This document shows, piece by piece, positions 36,040-44,352 of a DNA stretch of 64,000 nt. Source of the stretch: Phycisphaerales bacterium (GTDB lineage: Bacteria > Planctomycetota > Phycisphaerae > Phycisphaerales > UBA1924); NCBI GenBank assembly GCA_020845755.1, contig JADLFE010000033.1, positions 310,001 to 374,000 on the forward strand. Reading direction: 5' to 3'. The position numbers and the translations under genes are program-made. Numbering within the stretch: position 1 is the first letter of the stretch; each line of letters starts with the position of its first letter. The notes under the pieces are model-generated. The model was not told the DNA's origin. It saw only the letters and a program-made list of their open reading frames with translations, and made no database searches.

Positions 36040-37344
36040 GTGAGCGGCCCCGACCCCATCCCGCGCGACCAGGAACTCCACTGGCTCCTGGCCCTCACCT
36101 CGATCCCCGACATCGGCCCGATACGGGCCGCCCGGCTGGTCGCCGCGTTCGGCTCGGCGTTCGCCGCCATGCACGCCGCCCAGGCCCAACTCGCTTCCGT
36201 CCGTGGCATCAGCCACGCCTTCGCCGCCGCCATCATCAAGGCCCGCGTTGCCGCCGTCGAAGATGCCAAGGCCGAACTCGATCGCGCCCGGTCCATGTCG
36301 CTCCGCCTCATCATGCGCGGCGATCCTGAATATCCCGAACTCCTGCGCCCACTCCCCGACGCCCCGCCCCTCCTCTATGTCCGCGGCCAGTTCGACCCCG
36401 CCGGACGCGATCGCTTCGCCCTCGCCATCGTCGGCTCACGCGCCTGTTCGCACTATGGCATGGAACAGGCCGGACGATTCTCGTCCGTCCTCGCCTCCAG
36501 CGGCATCACCATCGTCTCCGGCGGCGCTCGCGGCATCGACACCGCCGCCCATCGCTCCGCCCTCCGCGCCGGCGGACGCACCGTCGTCGTCCAGGCCTGC
36601 GGCCTCTCAAACACCTACCCGCCCGAAAACGAGAAGTTCTTCGACGAGATCATCGCCGAAGGCCGCGGCGTCATCATCTCCGAACTCCCGCTCAAAACCG
36701 AACCCAAAGCCGAGAATTTCCCCGCCCGCAACCGCATCGTCTCGGGCATGAGCCTCGGCGTGCTGGTCATCGAGGCCGATCTCCGCTCCGGCTCGCTCAT
36801 CACCGCGCGGCTCGCCGCCGAGGAACATGGTCGGGAGGTCATGGCCCTCCCGGGGCGCGTCGACTCACCCACCAGCCGCGGCTGCCTCGAACTCATCAAG
36901 TCCGGCGGGGCCGCGCTCGTCACCGAACCCGCCGATGTCATCGCACTCATCGAATCCCCCGCGCGCCATCAGCACGGCGGCACACACACCGATCGGTACG
37001 CACTCGCCGAACAACAACCGCTCCTGCCCCTCGGCGCACCGAGTGATTCACCTCCCGCGCGCATCGATGCGCCAAAGAGAGCGAAGCGCGTGAACGCAAC
37101 GAGCGCCAGCGAAACACGCAGCGAGACAACGACCGAACACACGCGCGCGGAACAGGCCGGCGATCAACACGCTCGTGCGATAGACGATCCGATCCTGCAT
37201 GCGCTGTCCGAACCACTGACGCTCGACGCGCTCATGACCCAAACAGGGATGGACGTCGGCGCCCTCCGCGCGTCCCTGACCATGCTGGAAATCCAGGGAC
37301 GGGTCCGCCGCGACGGCCCGCGCTTCGAAAAAACCTCGAAATAG
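36040..37344 (+). CDS. dprA: DNA processing protein DprA
   Basis: DprA loads RecA onto incoming single-stranded DNA during transformation. The 434-residue product starts at GTG 36040 and has an N-terminal helix-hairpin-helix region (IPDIGPIRAARLVAAFGS), the Rossmann-like core with IVGSRACSHYGMEQA, IVSGGARGIDTAAHR, VVVQACGLSNTYPPEN and ISELPLKTEP, and FPARNRIVSGMSLGVLVIEA, then a low-complexity linker (about 320-380) and a C-terminal winged helix (LDALMTQTGMDVGALRASLT). The linker is longer than usual. Whether the cell is competent is not shown here; no com genes are in the window. Confidence 0.95.
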   Translation: MSGPDPIPRDQELHWLLALTSIPDIGPIRAARLVAAFGSAFAAMHAAQAQLASVRGISHAFAAAIIKARVAAVEDAKAELDRARSMSLRLIMRGDPEYPELLRPLPDAPPLLYVRGQFDPAGRDRFALAIVGSRACSHYGMEQAGRFSSVLASSGITIVSGGARGIDTAAHRSALRAGGRTVVVQACGLSNTYPPENEKFFDEIIAEGRGVIISELPLKTEPKAENFPARNRIVSGMSLGVLVIEADLRSGSLITARLAAEEHGREVMALPGRVDSPTSRGCLELIKSGGAALVTEPADVIALIESPARHQHGGTHTDRYALAEQQPLLPLGAPSDSPPARIDAPKRAKRVNATSASETRSETTTEHTRAEQAGDQHARAIDDPILHALSEPLTLDALMTQTGMDVGALRASLTMLEIQGRVRRDGPRFEKTSK

Positions 37345-37891
37345 CGTTCCAGTAGTCACTTATAGACACATCGATGGGTCCGGCGCAGGTGTTGGTCCGA
37401 GAAAAACACCCCTGGTAGGTGCCGGACGCCGTCATGTCCAATGCCGAACGAAAGGCGGAAAAGGCTCTTGACGTGGGGGGGATGTGCGGCTATCTTCTAC
37501 CAAACTTGTGGCACGAAATCTGATCGGATGTCGGTAGCTCGGCCGACGAATGAGGAGTCAAACGAAGCGGATAGCCGGGGCCTGTGAGGGACTCGGCAAT
37601 TCAAATCGGATGGCCTGCGGGAGAGAAAGGTTCCAAGGTCGAGCGATCGGGTCGGCAAGCCGGGCGAGCGAACGGGAATGAACTGGTGGGCAGTTCGTTC
37701 AGACGACCCGCCAGTTCGAGAAGGTCGGAAGGTGTGCCGGATTGGTTCGTGCGGGCCTGGTTTGTACGGGCATGGTGGGTGGCGTGCGTCGGAGACGCCG
37801 CGGTCGGCGAGGGCAACGGACGCCCGAGCCGGAGAGTGCCAGGGTCGGGCGGGACGCTCGATCCGGCAGCGCGGTGGTCGGAGAGACGGCG
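37345..37891. other. 547-bp intergenic region upstream of the lexA unit
   Basis: The region holds an imperfect hairpin near 37400-37425 (GGTGTTGGTCC...AAAAACACCCC) and a sigma-70-type promoter at 37468-37496. About 390 nt lie between that promoter's start and the next coding start at 37892. No open frame with convincing coding character is seen in the leader. Confidence 0.45.
37468..37496 (+). promoter_or_regulatory. Sigma-70-type promoter upstream of the lexA unit
   Basis: TTGACG (37468-37473), a 17-bp G-rich spacer, TATCTT (37491-37496). It would drive the hypothetical gene and lexA; a LexA box could not be assigned because the planctomycete motif is not known to me. Confidence 0.6.
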
Positions 37892-38830
37892 ATGGATGGA
37901 TCGATGACGCCTGTGATCTGCCTTGGCTACGGCGAGTATCGCCAGGAGTTTTCGCCCGCGCCGGGCGACGGCGGGCGGTGGTCGCTCCTCCGCGCCACCT
38001 GGGCCTGGCTCTGCGACCTGGCTTGTTCGGTGGGGGGGGTCTGGTCGCCCGCCGACGCAGACGAATCGAACGCCCATACGGAATTACAAGAAGATCTTGA
38101 CGCCGCTGACGCCCCGTGCGTCGCGTGCGGCCCGGGCGAGTGCCAGTGCAGCGCGTCGATCAACGCCGAGGCGACATCGATCGTCGCCGGTATGGCGGCC
38201 TTGGTGCCGGCGAAACCCATCGAGGTCCCGGCGATCCAGGTCGGTGCATCCGATCCCGATCGCGCGGTGCGGATCGCGTCGAGACTTGGTGTGCTTGTCG
38301 CCTGCGAACATCAGATGGCCGCCCAGCGTTCGGGCATCTGGCGCACTTTGTCGGTCCTTCGGCCCGCGACCTCCGCGTCGCTCCGCCGGGCGATCGAACG
38401 CGACTGGATCGACGGCGAACATGTCGTCCACACGAATCCAAGGTCACATGAGGCATCAAAGTCCGGGGCGGCGGTCGCTCCGGGCGCGTCGGTTGAAAGG
38501 TCGCCAGCGGAATCAATGGATTCCGGGGCGTGGAACTCGTCGGGTCGCCGTGCGGCGGCCTCGACCATGAAGGACGAGGATGGCCCGACCACTTCCGGCC
38601 CGGGCGGATTCTCTGGGGAGCGTTGCTATGAATCTCACACCCAAGCAGCTTCGGATCCTGCAGCTCATTCGCGACTGGCGCGTGCGCCGGGGCTATTCCC
38701 CGACGATGCAGGAACTCGCGGACGAGATCGGCGTCAGCAAGGTTACGGTCTTCGAGCACGTCGAAGCCCTCATCAAGAAGGGCGCCCTCATCCGAGAGCC
38801 CAACAAGGCTCGCTCTTTGTCGATCGCTGA
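37892..38830 (+). CDS. Hypothetical protein overlapping lexA out of frame
   Basis: The frame from ATG 37892 (GGAGAG 7 nt upstream) shows the strong third-position G/C bias of this genome up to about codon 230. It encodes MDGSMTPVICLGYGEYRQEF, a Cys-rich segment CVACGPGECQCS (about 75-86), a helical part (IERDWIDGEHVVHTNP) and an increasingly low-complexity region. The stop lies at 38830, so the frame overlaps the start of lexA by 203 nt in a different phase; the overlapped end loses coding character. A frameshift or an early true end is possible. Function unknown. Confidence 0.5.
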   Translation: MDGSMTPVICLGYGEYRQEFSPAPGDGGRWSLLRATWAWLCDLACSVGGVWSPADADESNAHTELQEDLDAADAPCVACGPGECQCSASINAEATSIVAGMAALVPAKPIEVPAIQVGASDPDRAVRIASRLGVLVACEHQMAAQRSGIWRTLSVLRPATSASLRRAIERDWIDGEHVVHTNPRSHEASKSGAAVAPGASVERSPAESMDSGAWNSSGRRAAASTMKDEDGPTTSGPGGFSGERCYESHTQAASDPAAHSRLARAPGLFPDDAGTRGRDRRQQGYGLRARRSPHQEGRPHPRAQQGSLFVDR

Positions 38831-39245
38831 CGGCATCGCCGTCCCCGACGAGTCGCGCCCGCTCCGCTTCCCGCTGGTCGGCAAGATCGCCGCGGGCAAT
38901 CCCATCGAGCGCGTCCCCGACATGGAAGAGATCGACCTGGTCGACGTGATCGGCTCGGGCACGCGCGGCGATTCCACCTTCGCCCTCAAGGTCGAGGGAG
39001 AGTCGATGCGCGACGAGGGCATCCTCGACGGCGACTATGTCCTCATCGAGCGCACCCAGGTCGCGCAGAACGGCGACAAGGTCGTCGCGCTCCTGCCCGA
39101 CGGCTCGACCACGCTCAAAACCTTCTTCAAGGAGGACGACCACATCCGCCTCCAGCCCGCCAACCCCGCCTTCGACCCCATCCGCGTGAAGTTCTGCCAG
39201 GTGCAGGGCATCGTCAAGGGTGTTGTCCGCCGCTACGGGCGCTGA
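38628..39245 (+). CDS. lexA: LexA repressor
   Basis: Represses the SOS regulon and self-cleaves on contact with RecA filaments. The 205-residue product has the N-terminal winged helix (LTPKQLRILQLIRDWRVRRG ... YSPTMQELADEIGVSKVTVF), cleavage site Ala89-Gly90 in VGKIAAGNPI, catalytic Ser126 in KVEGESMRDEG and catalytic Lys164 in TTLKTF. GGGGAG lies before ATG 38628. The upstream hypothetical frame overlaps it. Confidence 0.96.
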   Translation: MNLTPKQLRILQLIRDWRVRRGYSPTMQELADEIGVSKVTVFEHVEALIKKGALIREPNKARSLSIADGIAVPDESRPLRFPLVGKIAAGNPIERVPDMEEIDLVDVIGSGTRGDSTFALKVEGESMRDEGILDGDYVLIERTQVAQNGDKVVALLPDGSTTLKTFFKEDDHIRLQPANPAFDPIRVKFCQVQGIVKGVVRRYGR

Positions 39246-39402
39246 ACCCGGCCCGGCATGGGCGCGGGGCATGGGTGAGGCAGGAACGAGCGACGGACGA
39301 TCGCGGGTCACGTTCCGGATTGCGCGCCGGCTCCGCGCGCGAGGCCGCGGGTGGTGCGGTCTTCGTTGGTTCCCGTCGGGTTCGAGCGTCGCGCGTTGTG
39401 GC

Positions 39403-40017
39403 CTAGGCGTTGGGTGCCATGGAAGCGACGGGGACGAGCGCTTGGGCGAGGCGTGCCCGGCGTCGGCGCCGGATGATCGCGATCGCCACGGCGACGATCG
39501 CGATGAGCACGAGGCCCGCGGCGATTGGCACCACGATCGAGAGGACCGAGAGAAGCACCGCGCCGAGCGTTTCGACGCTGGCGATGATCGGATTGCCGAG
39601 GCCCGCGGTGCTGGCGGTTGAGGCGACGCGAGTGGTCGCGCCCAAGAGTTTGACGCCGCCCGCGATTGTTCCTCCCACTGCGCCGCCCGCCGCCAGCGTG
39701 CCGGCCCAGCCGATCAATGGCTGCGCGGCATCGAGCTGTGTTGCCATCGCAAGTGTTCCCACCGCGATTGCGCACGGGGCGGCCAGAACATCGACCGCGT
39801 GATCAATCCACGGGATATGGCCCGCGCCGATCTCAAGCACCGACGCCACACCAAACGCGACCAGCGCCGGCCAACTGGAGACCCAGTCAAAGCCGTGCGC
39901 GAGGTTGACCCATCCGAACTTGGCGGCGGCGGAGAGCAGCAGCATGGGCAGGAAGACCCGCAGGCCGCACGCCGCCGACATCCCTACGCCCACACATATC
40001 GCGATTACAAAGTCCAT
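39403..40017 (-). CDS. DUF4126-type membrane protein
   Basis: The 204-residue product starts MDFVIAICVGVGMSAACGLR, with AGGAG 7 nt before ATG 40017. It has the DUF4126 pattern, with N-terminal span and FLPMLLLSAAAKFGWV, then IPWIDHAVDVLAAPCAIAVG and a Gly/Ala-rich middle (GTLAAGGAVGGTIAGGVKL), and a C-terminal span (VLSIVVPIAAGLVLIAIVAV) ending in RRRRR. Five or so spans; function unknown. It converges with lexA. Confidence 0.8.
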   Translation of the reverse strand: MDFVIAICVGVGMSAACGLRVFLPMLLLSAAAKFGWVNLAHGFDWVSSWPALVAFGVASVLEIGAGHIPWIDHAVDVLAAPCAIAVGTLAMATQLDAAQPLIGWAGTLAAGGAVGGTIAGGVKLLGATTRVASTASTAGLGNPIIASVETLGAVLLSVLSIVVPIAAGLVLIAIVAVAIAIIRRRRRARLAQALVPVASMAPNA

Positions 40018-40183
40018 CGGACGCTCCTGCCCACTCATTCGGCATGGCGAGCCCGGCGTTTCATGCACCGATCGCGGGCCGAACGAGGTAGAGTGTTGAG
40101 TCGGAGATTCGGATGATCCGCGTTCTGGGTGGCCCGGTGGTCCACGGCGTCGTGTGGTGTACGTCGCGAGCGAAAGAGAACAA

Positions 40184-41116
40184 GTGAACTCGACGCAGAA
40201 CGAAACGCCACACGGGCCCGCGGACTCCGGCGCCGAAACGCGCAGCGCGTCGCGCCCGCCGCTGCGGCGGAGCGTCGTCCGCGTCGTGTTCATTGCGCTG
40301 TTGCTCTACGCGGCGTACCTCACCATCATGTATCGCGCGCAGGATTCACTCATCTTCGTCGTGCAGCGTGTGCCCGAGGCCCGGGCAACGCTCCCGCCGC
40401 CCGCAGGGTTCGAGCGTGTGATGATCGAGGGTAATGACGGGCTACGGCACGAGTCGTGGTTCTTTGCCGCCCCGGGCTCCGGCGTCGATCGTCCGGCGCC
40501 CGTCGTCGTCTTCTTCCACGGGAACGCCGACATGATCGACTGGCTTGCCGATCGCGCCCGCGATTACGCCGGCCTCGGCTGCTCCACGCTGCTGGTTGAG
40601 TATCCGGGCTATCGCGCCAACCGCGGCAAGCCCTCCGAGCAATCTACGGTTGAAGAGGGCGTGCGTGCCGTCGATCTCATTCGCGCCCGCCCCGGCGTCG
40701 ACCCAAACCGCATCGTGCTCCACGGCATGTCCCTCGGCACAGGCGTCGCGGCCCAGGTCGCCGCCCGGATCAGCACCAACGAACAAACCGGGCCCGCCGC
40801 CCTCATCCTCGACTCGCCCTTCACCAGCGTCGCGTCGTTCGCGGCCCGCTACATCGTTCCACCCTCGATCGTGAAGCACCCGTTTCACACCGACCGCGTG
40901 CTGAGCGCGCTCTCGTGCCCCATCCTCATCCTCCACGGCACGCACGACACAATCATCCCTATCCAGCACGGGCGTGCGCTGTCCAATCTCAACCCCCAAA
41001 CGACCTTTGTCGAGATCAACGCCGGACATCTCGATCTTGATCGCGTGCCCGGGGCCTACTGGGGCCCGATCCGCGAGTTCCTCGGCAAGTCCGGCGTGAT
41101 CGGCGGGGCGGACTGA
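40184..41116 (+). CDS. Membrane-anchored alpha/beta hydrolase
   Basis: The 310-residue product has one N-terminal membrane anchor (VVRVVFIALLLYAAYLTIMY, residues about 30-50) and an alpha/beta-hydrolase fold: oxyanion region VVFFHGNADMIDW, nucleophile elbow GMSLGTG (Ser), the acid in LHGTHDTIIP (Asp) and the His in INAGHLD. It resembles the YfhR/ABHD12-13-like serine hydrolases of unknown substrate. The start is ambiguous: GTG 40184 is used, GTG 40154 adds ten residues. It ends 23 nt before dtd. Confidence 0.8.
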   Translation: MNSTQNETPHGPADSGAETRSASRPPLRRSVVRVVFIALLLYAAYLTIMYRAQDSLIFVVQRVPEARATLPPPAGFERVMIEGNDGLRHESWFFAAPGSGVDRPAPVVVFFHGNADMIDWLADRARDYAGLGCSTLLVEYPGYRANRGKPSEQSTVEEGVRAVDLIRARPGVDPNRIVLHGMSLGTGVAAQVAARISTNEQTGPAALILDSPFTSVASFAARYIVPPSIVKHPFHTDRVLSALSCPILILHGTHDTIIPIQHGRALSNLNPQTTFVEINAGHLDLDRVPGAYWGPIREFLGKSGVIGGAD

Positions 41117-41128
41117 GCGCGCGCGTGA

Positions 41129-41134
41129 TATCGT
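41129..41134 (+). promoter_or_regulatory. -10-like TATCGT 5 nt before dtd
   Basis: TATCGT ends 5 nt before ATG 41140 and fits the TAnnnT leaderless pattern. Confidence 0.35.
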
Positions 41135-41139
41135 CCGCC

Positions 41140-41637
41140 ATGCGATGCGTCGTCCAGCGTGTGTCACAAGCCAGCGTTTGCTCCGTCGGTGGAATGTCGA
41201 TGGAGGGAAGCCCGCTCCCCGATGACGCGACCGCCAGCGCCGCGATCGAACGCGGCCTGCTCGCGCTCGTCGGCTTCGAAACCACCGACACCGACGAAGA
41301 CCGACGCTGGATCGCCGACAAGATCGCAAACCTCCGCATCTTCGAGGACGAGCAGGGCAAACTCAACCTGAGCGTGCTCGACATCCGCGGGTCGGTGCTT
41401 GTCGTGCCGAATTTCACGCTCGCGGGCGCGTGCGCCAAGGGGCGAAGGCCAAGTTTCGATCGCGCCATGCGTCCCGAGTTCGCGGTCAAGCACTTCGCGG
41501 CGATGCTGAGTGAACTCCGCGCCGCCGGCCTGCGTGTCGAGAGCGGCGTGTTCCGCGCCATGATGAAAGTCTCGCTCGTCAACGACGGCCCGGTGACACT
41601 CTGGCTTGATTCGAGCGAGCGAGGCAGGGGGGCATGA
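41140..41637 (+). CDS. dtd: D-aminoacyl-tRNA deacylase
   Basis: Hydrolyses D-amino acids (and glycine mischarged on tRNA-Ala) from tRNA. The 165-residue product has MRCVVQRVSQASV at the start, the family core VVPNFTLAGACAKGRRPSFD (corresponding to SQFTL) and MMKVSLVNDGPVTLWLDS (corresponding to NxGPVT) near the C-terminus. Residues about 15-35 are an insertion compared with short Dtd proteins. The start at 41140 matches the family; an ATC/ATG-like extension 15 nt earlier is rejected. Confidence 0.93.
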   Translation: MRCVVQRVSQASVCSVGGMSMEGSPLPDDATASAAIERGLLALVGFETTDTDEDRRWIADKIANLRIFEDEQGKLNLSVLDIRGSVLVVPNFTLAGACAKGRRPSFDRAMRPEFAVKHFAAMLSELRAAGLRVESGVFRAMMKVSLVNDGPVTLWLDSSERGRGA

Positions 41638-41666
41638 GCGTGCGGCGCGGGTCTCTGGAACCCGCG

Positions 41667-42491
41667 TCAGGTCTGAAGATCGCGATTGCGAGCCCGTCGC
41701 CTGAGCAGGTGGTCGGCGAGGCTCGGGAGCGCTACGCCCAGCGCAAAGAGCGCGTGCATCGGCAGGCTGGTCCACACCTCGCCGCGGGGCTTGCGCAGGC
41801 ACGCGACGATCACCTCGGCGACCTGTTCGGACGTCTGCACAAAGAGTCCCTTGTCGGGGCGCCCAAACGCGCGTTTCGCCAGGCCCGAGCGGGATTTGAG
41901 CGTGTCGGAAAACTCGCTGATCGTACCGATCGGGTGGACCGACGACGAATAGATGCCGGAGCCCGCGAGTTCGACGCGCATGGCGCGGGCGAAGTGGTCC
42001 TGCATCGCCTTGCTGCTGCTGTACGCGGCCATGCGCGGGATGCCCAGTTTCGACACGCAACTTGAGCACCACAGAAGGTGCCCGCGCCTGGCCTGGAGCA
42101 TGTGCGGCAACGCCGCCCGGACCAGGTTCATCGAGCCCCAAAAGTTTGTCTCGAAGAGATCGCGGAGTTCCTGGTCGCTGGTTTCGTGCACGGGCTTTTC
42201 GATGCCGTAGCCGGCGTTGGCGAAGACGGCGTAGACCGAGCCGAAGGCTTCGCGTGTCGTGTCGATGAGCGAGCGGCAATCTTCGGGCTTGGCGACATCG
42301 CCCGGCACGGCGACCGCGCGCCCGCCCTCGCGCACGATGAGCGCGACGAGTTCGTTCAGTCGATCCGCGCGACGGGCCGAGACGGCGACGGGCATGCCCG
42401 CGCGGGCGCACGCGATCGCGGCGGCATAGCCGATGCCGCTGCTGGCGCCGGTGATGGCGATGGGCAGGCCGCGGAGATCGATCCGCGCCAC
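41667..42491 (-). CDS. Short-chain dehydrogenase/reductase
   Basis: The 274-residue classical SDR has the cofactor motif ITGASSGIGYAAA (13-25), the NAG motif in FANAGYG, a catalytic Ser in LWCSSCVS and the catalytic YSSSK, so it oxidises or reduces an unidentified carbonyl/alcohol with NAD(P). ATG 42491 fits the family, 1 nt after the entericidin-like gene stop. It ends the minus-strand series that begins with parA. Confidence 0.92.
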   Translation of the reverse strand: MARIDLRGLPIAITGASSGIGYAAAIACARAGMPVAVSARRADRLNELVALIVREGGRAVAVPGDVAKPEDCRSLIDTTREAFGSVYAVFANAGYGIEKPVHETSDQELRDLFETNFWGSMNLVRAALPHMLQARRGHLLWCSSCVSKLGIPRMAAYSSSKAMQDHFARAMRVELAGSGIYSSSVHPIGTISEFSDTLKSRSGLAKRAFGRPDKGLFVQTSEQVAEVIVACLRKPRGEVWTSLPMHALFALGVALPSLADHLLRRRARNRDLQT

Positions 42492-42492
42492 G

Positions 42493-42678
42493 CTATTCCT
42501 TCTTTTCGGTGGTCGACTTGGAGTCGTCGCCGGTGATGGCCTTCTTGGTGGCGTCGCTGGCGTCCTTCAGGTCCTGGCCAGCGCCGCTGACGGTGTTGCA
42601 GGCGACGAGGCACGCGGAACCCGCGAGCAGCGTCAGGGCGATCGCGGCGCGAACGGCTGTCATTCTGGTCTGGTTCAT
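42493..42678 (-). CDS. Entericidin-like small lipoprotein
   Basis: The 61-residue product starts MNQTRMTAVRAAIALTLLAG with the lipobox ACLVAC and continues NTVSGAGQDLKDASDATKKA, ending in a charged tail. The short lipidated N-terminus and NTVxGAGxDxKDA pattern match entericidin A/B-type lipoproteins. AAGGA lies 8 nt before ATG 42678. Its role in this organism is unknown; the family is known in E. coli as a toxin/antidote pair. Confidence 0.75.
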   Translation of the reverse strand: MNQTRMTAVRAAIALTLLAGSACLVACNTVSGAGQDLKDASDATKKAITGDDSKSTTEKKE

Positions 42679-42690
42679 CCGTGATTCCTT

Positions 42691-44340
42691 TCAGGCGTTG
42701 CTGTCAACTTTAGGTGGCTCCGAGCGTTTTCGTGAGAGCAACCAGCGTGGTTCGTGGCAGCGCAGGAGCAGCGCCGCCGCCGGATACGACACGCCGCCCA
42801 GCACGCACGCGCCCGCCAGGCGCAGCGTGTAGTCCTTCCAGCCGCCGGGCGTCGGGAGATAGCGGAGCATGATCCAGACGAGGAAGCCCATGACGGCCGT
42901 GGAGATGACGAGTTTGGCGATGGCGACGAACGTCGGCGTGTCGAGCAGTCGTTCGTGAACCTGGCGACGGCAGAGCAGCGCGAGCGCCAGCGACTGGACG
43001 GCGGCGGTGATGCTGGTCGACCAGCCGAGCCCGGTCTCGCGGAAGAACCAGATGAGCGTCCAGTTGAGCCCGGCGGCGAGCGCGACCATGCAGAGCGCGA
43101 CGCGCATCGGGGTCTTGGTATCGCCGCGGGCATAGAACGCCCGGGTCAGCACGTGGATGAGCGAATAGGCCCAGATTCCCGGGGCATAGCCGGCGAGCAC
43201 GTCGGCGGCGCGGTCGATCTGGTCGGGGCTGAAGCCCTTGCCGCCGAAGCGATACAGCAGGGGCATGGCGTCGTTCCGCACCAGAAACAGCCCGACGCTG
43301 GCGGGCAGACCGATGAAGAGCGAGAGGCGGACGCCGCGGCGGAGCGTCTGGACGAACGCGGCGGGCTCGTCGGCGTGGCGTGCCAGCATCGGGAACGCGG
43401 CGGTGGCAACCGCGATGCCGAAGACCCCGAGCGGGAACTGGTACAACCGCTGGGCCGCGGCGAGGATGATGTTCGAGGCCTTGTCGAGCGGGTACGCGTA
43501 GCCGAGCATGGTCGGCCCGATCCAGATCGGCCACATGGCGATGAGTTGATCGACCAGCGCGGTGATCTGGAGCGTGCCCATGCCGATGAGCACGGGGACG
43601 AGTTTCTTGAGCATGCGCACGCCGCGCTCTTTGACCGGCGCGATGTCGCGTGTCCACGTGACGTGCCTGCGAAGGACCAGAAAGAACCAGCCGGCCTGGG
43701 TGAGGCCCGAGAGCACGGTCGCGGCTCCGAGCGCATAGGCCGTTATCTCGCCGCCCAGCGAGCCATGCCAGAGGTGCCAGAGCCCGACCGCGATGATGAA
43801 GCCGTTGAGCACCAGCGGCCCGGACGCGGCGGGACCGAAGCGCCCGTGGACCTGCAGCATGCCGCCCAGGATTGCCGCCACGCAGATGAACGGCATGAAG
43901 GGGAGCATGAGCATGATGAGTTTGATCGAGAGATCGCGCTCGGCGTCGGTTGGCAGCACCAGAAGTGCTATAAGCAGGGCCAGTTCGATCACGGCGGTGA
44001 GCAGGCCTGTCGCGATCGCGAGCATCCCCACCACCAGCGAGGCGAATCGCCGCGCCTGCTCCGGATCGTTCTTGTCGGCCGAGGCATACTCGGGGATGAA
44101 CGCCGCGGAGAGCGCCCCCTCGCCGAAAAGCCGGCGGAACATGTTGGGGATGGCAAAGCCCGCGGTGAACGCCGAGCCGATGGCGGTGCCGCCGAAGACC
44201 CGCACAAGAATGACATCGCGGACCATCCCGCCCAGGCGCGAGAGGAACGTCATGCCCGAGACCACGCGCACGGCGGCGGCCAGCGCGCCGTGGCGGCGTT
44301 CGTGCGACTCTTGCTCGTGGCGGGCTTCCGTGCCGCTCAT
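42691..44340 (-). CDS. murJ: Lipid II flippase MurJ
   Basis: MOP-superfamily flippase that moves lipid II across the cytoplasmic membrane. The 549-residue product has about 14 hydrophobic segments and the family motifs GGTAIGSAFTAGFAIPNMFR and FGEGALSAAFIPEYA near the N-terminus. AGGAG lies 9 nt before ATG 44340, 12 nt after the NhaD stop. The small lipoprotein gene follows after 12 nt. Its presence fits a peptidoglycan-making planctomycete. Confidence 0.95.
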   Translation of the reverse strand: MSGTEARHEQESHERRHGALAAAVRVVSGMTFLSRLGGMVRDVILVRVFGGTAIGSAFTAGFAIPNMFRRLFGEGALSAAFIPEYASADKNDPEQARRFASLVVGMLAIATGLLTAVIELALLIALLVLPTDAERDLSIKLIMLMLPFMPFICVAAILGGMLQVHGRFGPAASGPLVLNGFIIAVGLWHLWHGSLGGEITAYALGAATVLSGLTQAGWFFLVLRRHVTWTRDIAPVKERGVRMLKKLVPVLIGMGTLQITALVDQLIAMWPIWIGPTMLGYAYPLDKASNIILAAAQRLYQFPLGVFGIAVATAAFPMLARHADEPAAFVQTLRRGVRLSLFIGLPASVGLFLVRNDAMPLLYRFGGKGFSPDQIDRAADVLAGYAPGIWAYSLIHVLTRAFYARGDTKTPMRVALCMVALAAGLNWTLIWFFRETGLGWSTSITAAVQSLALALLCRRQVHERLLDTPTFVAIAKLVISTAVMGFLVWIMLRYLPTPGGWKDYTLRLAGACVLGGVSYPAAALLLRCHEPRWLLSRKRSEPPKVDSNA

Positions 44341-44352
44341 CGAACGCGTCTC

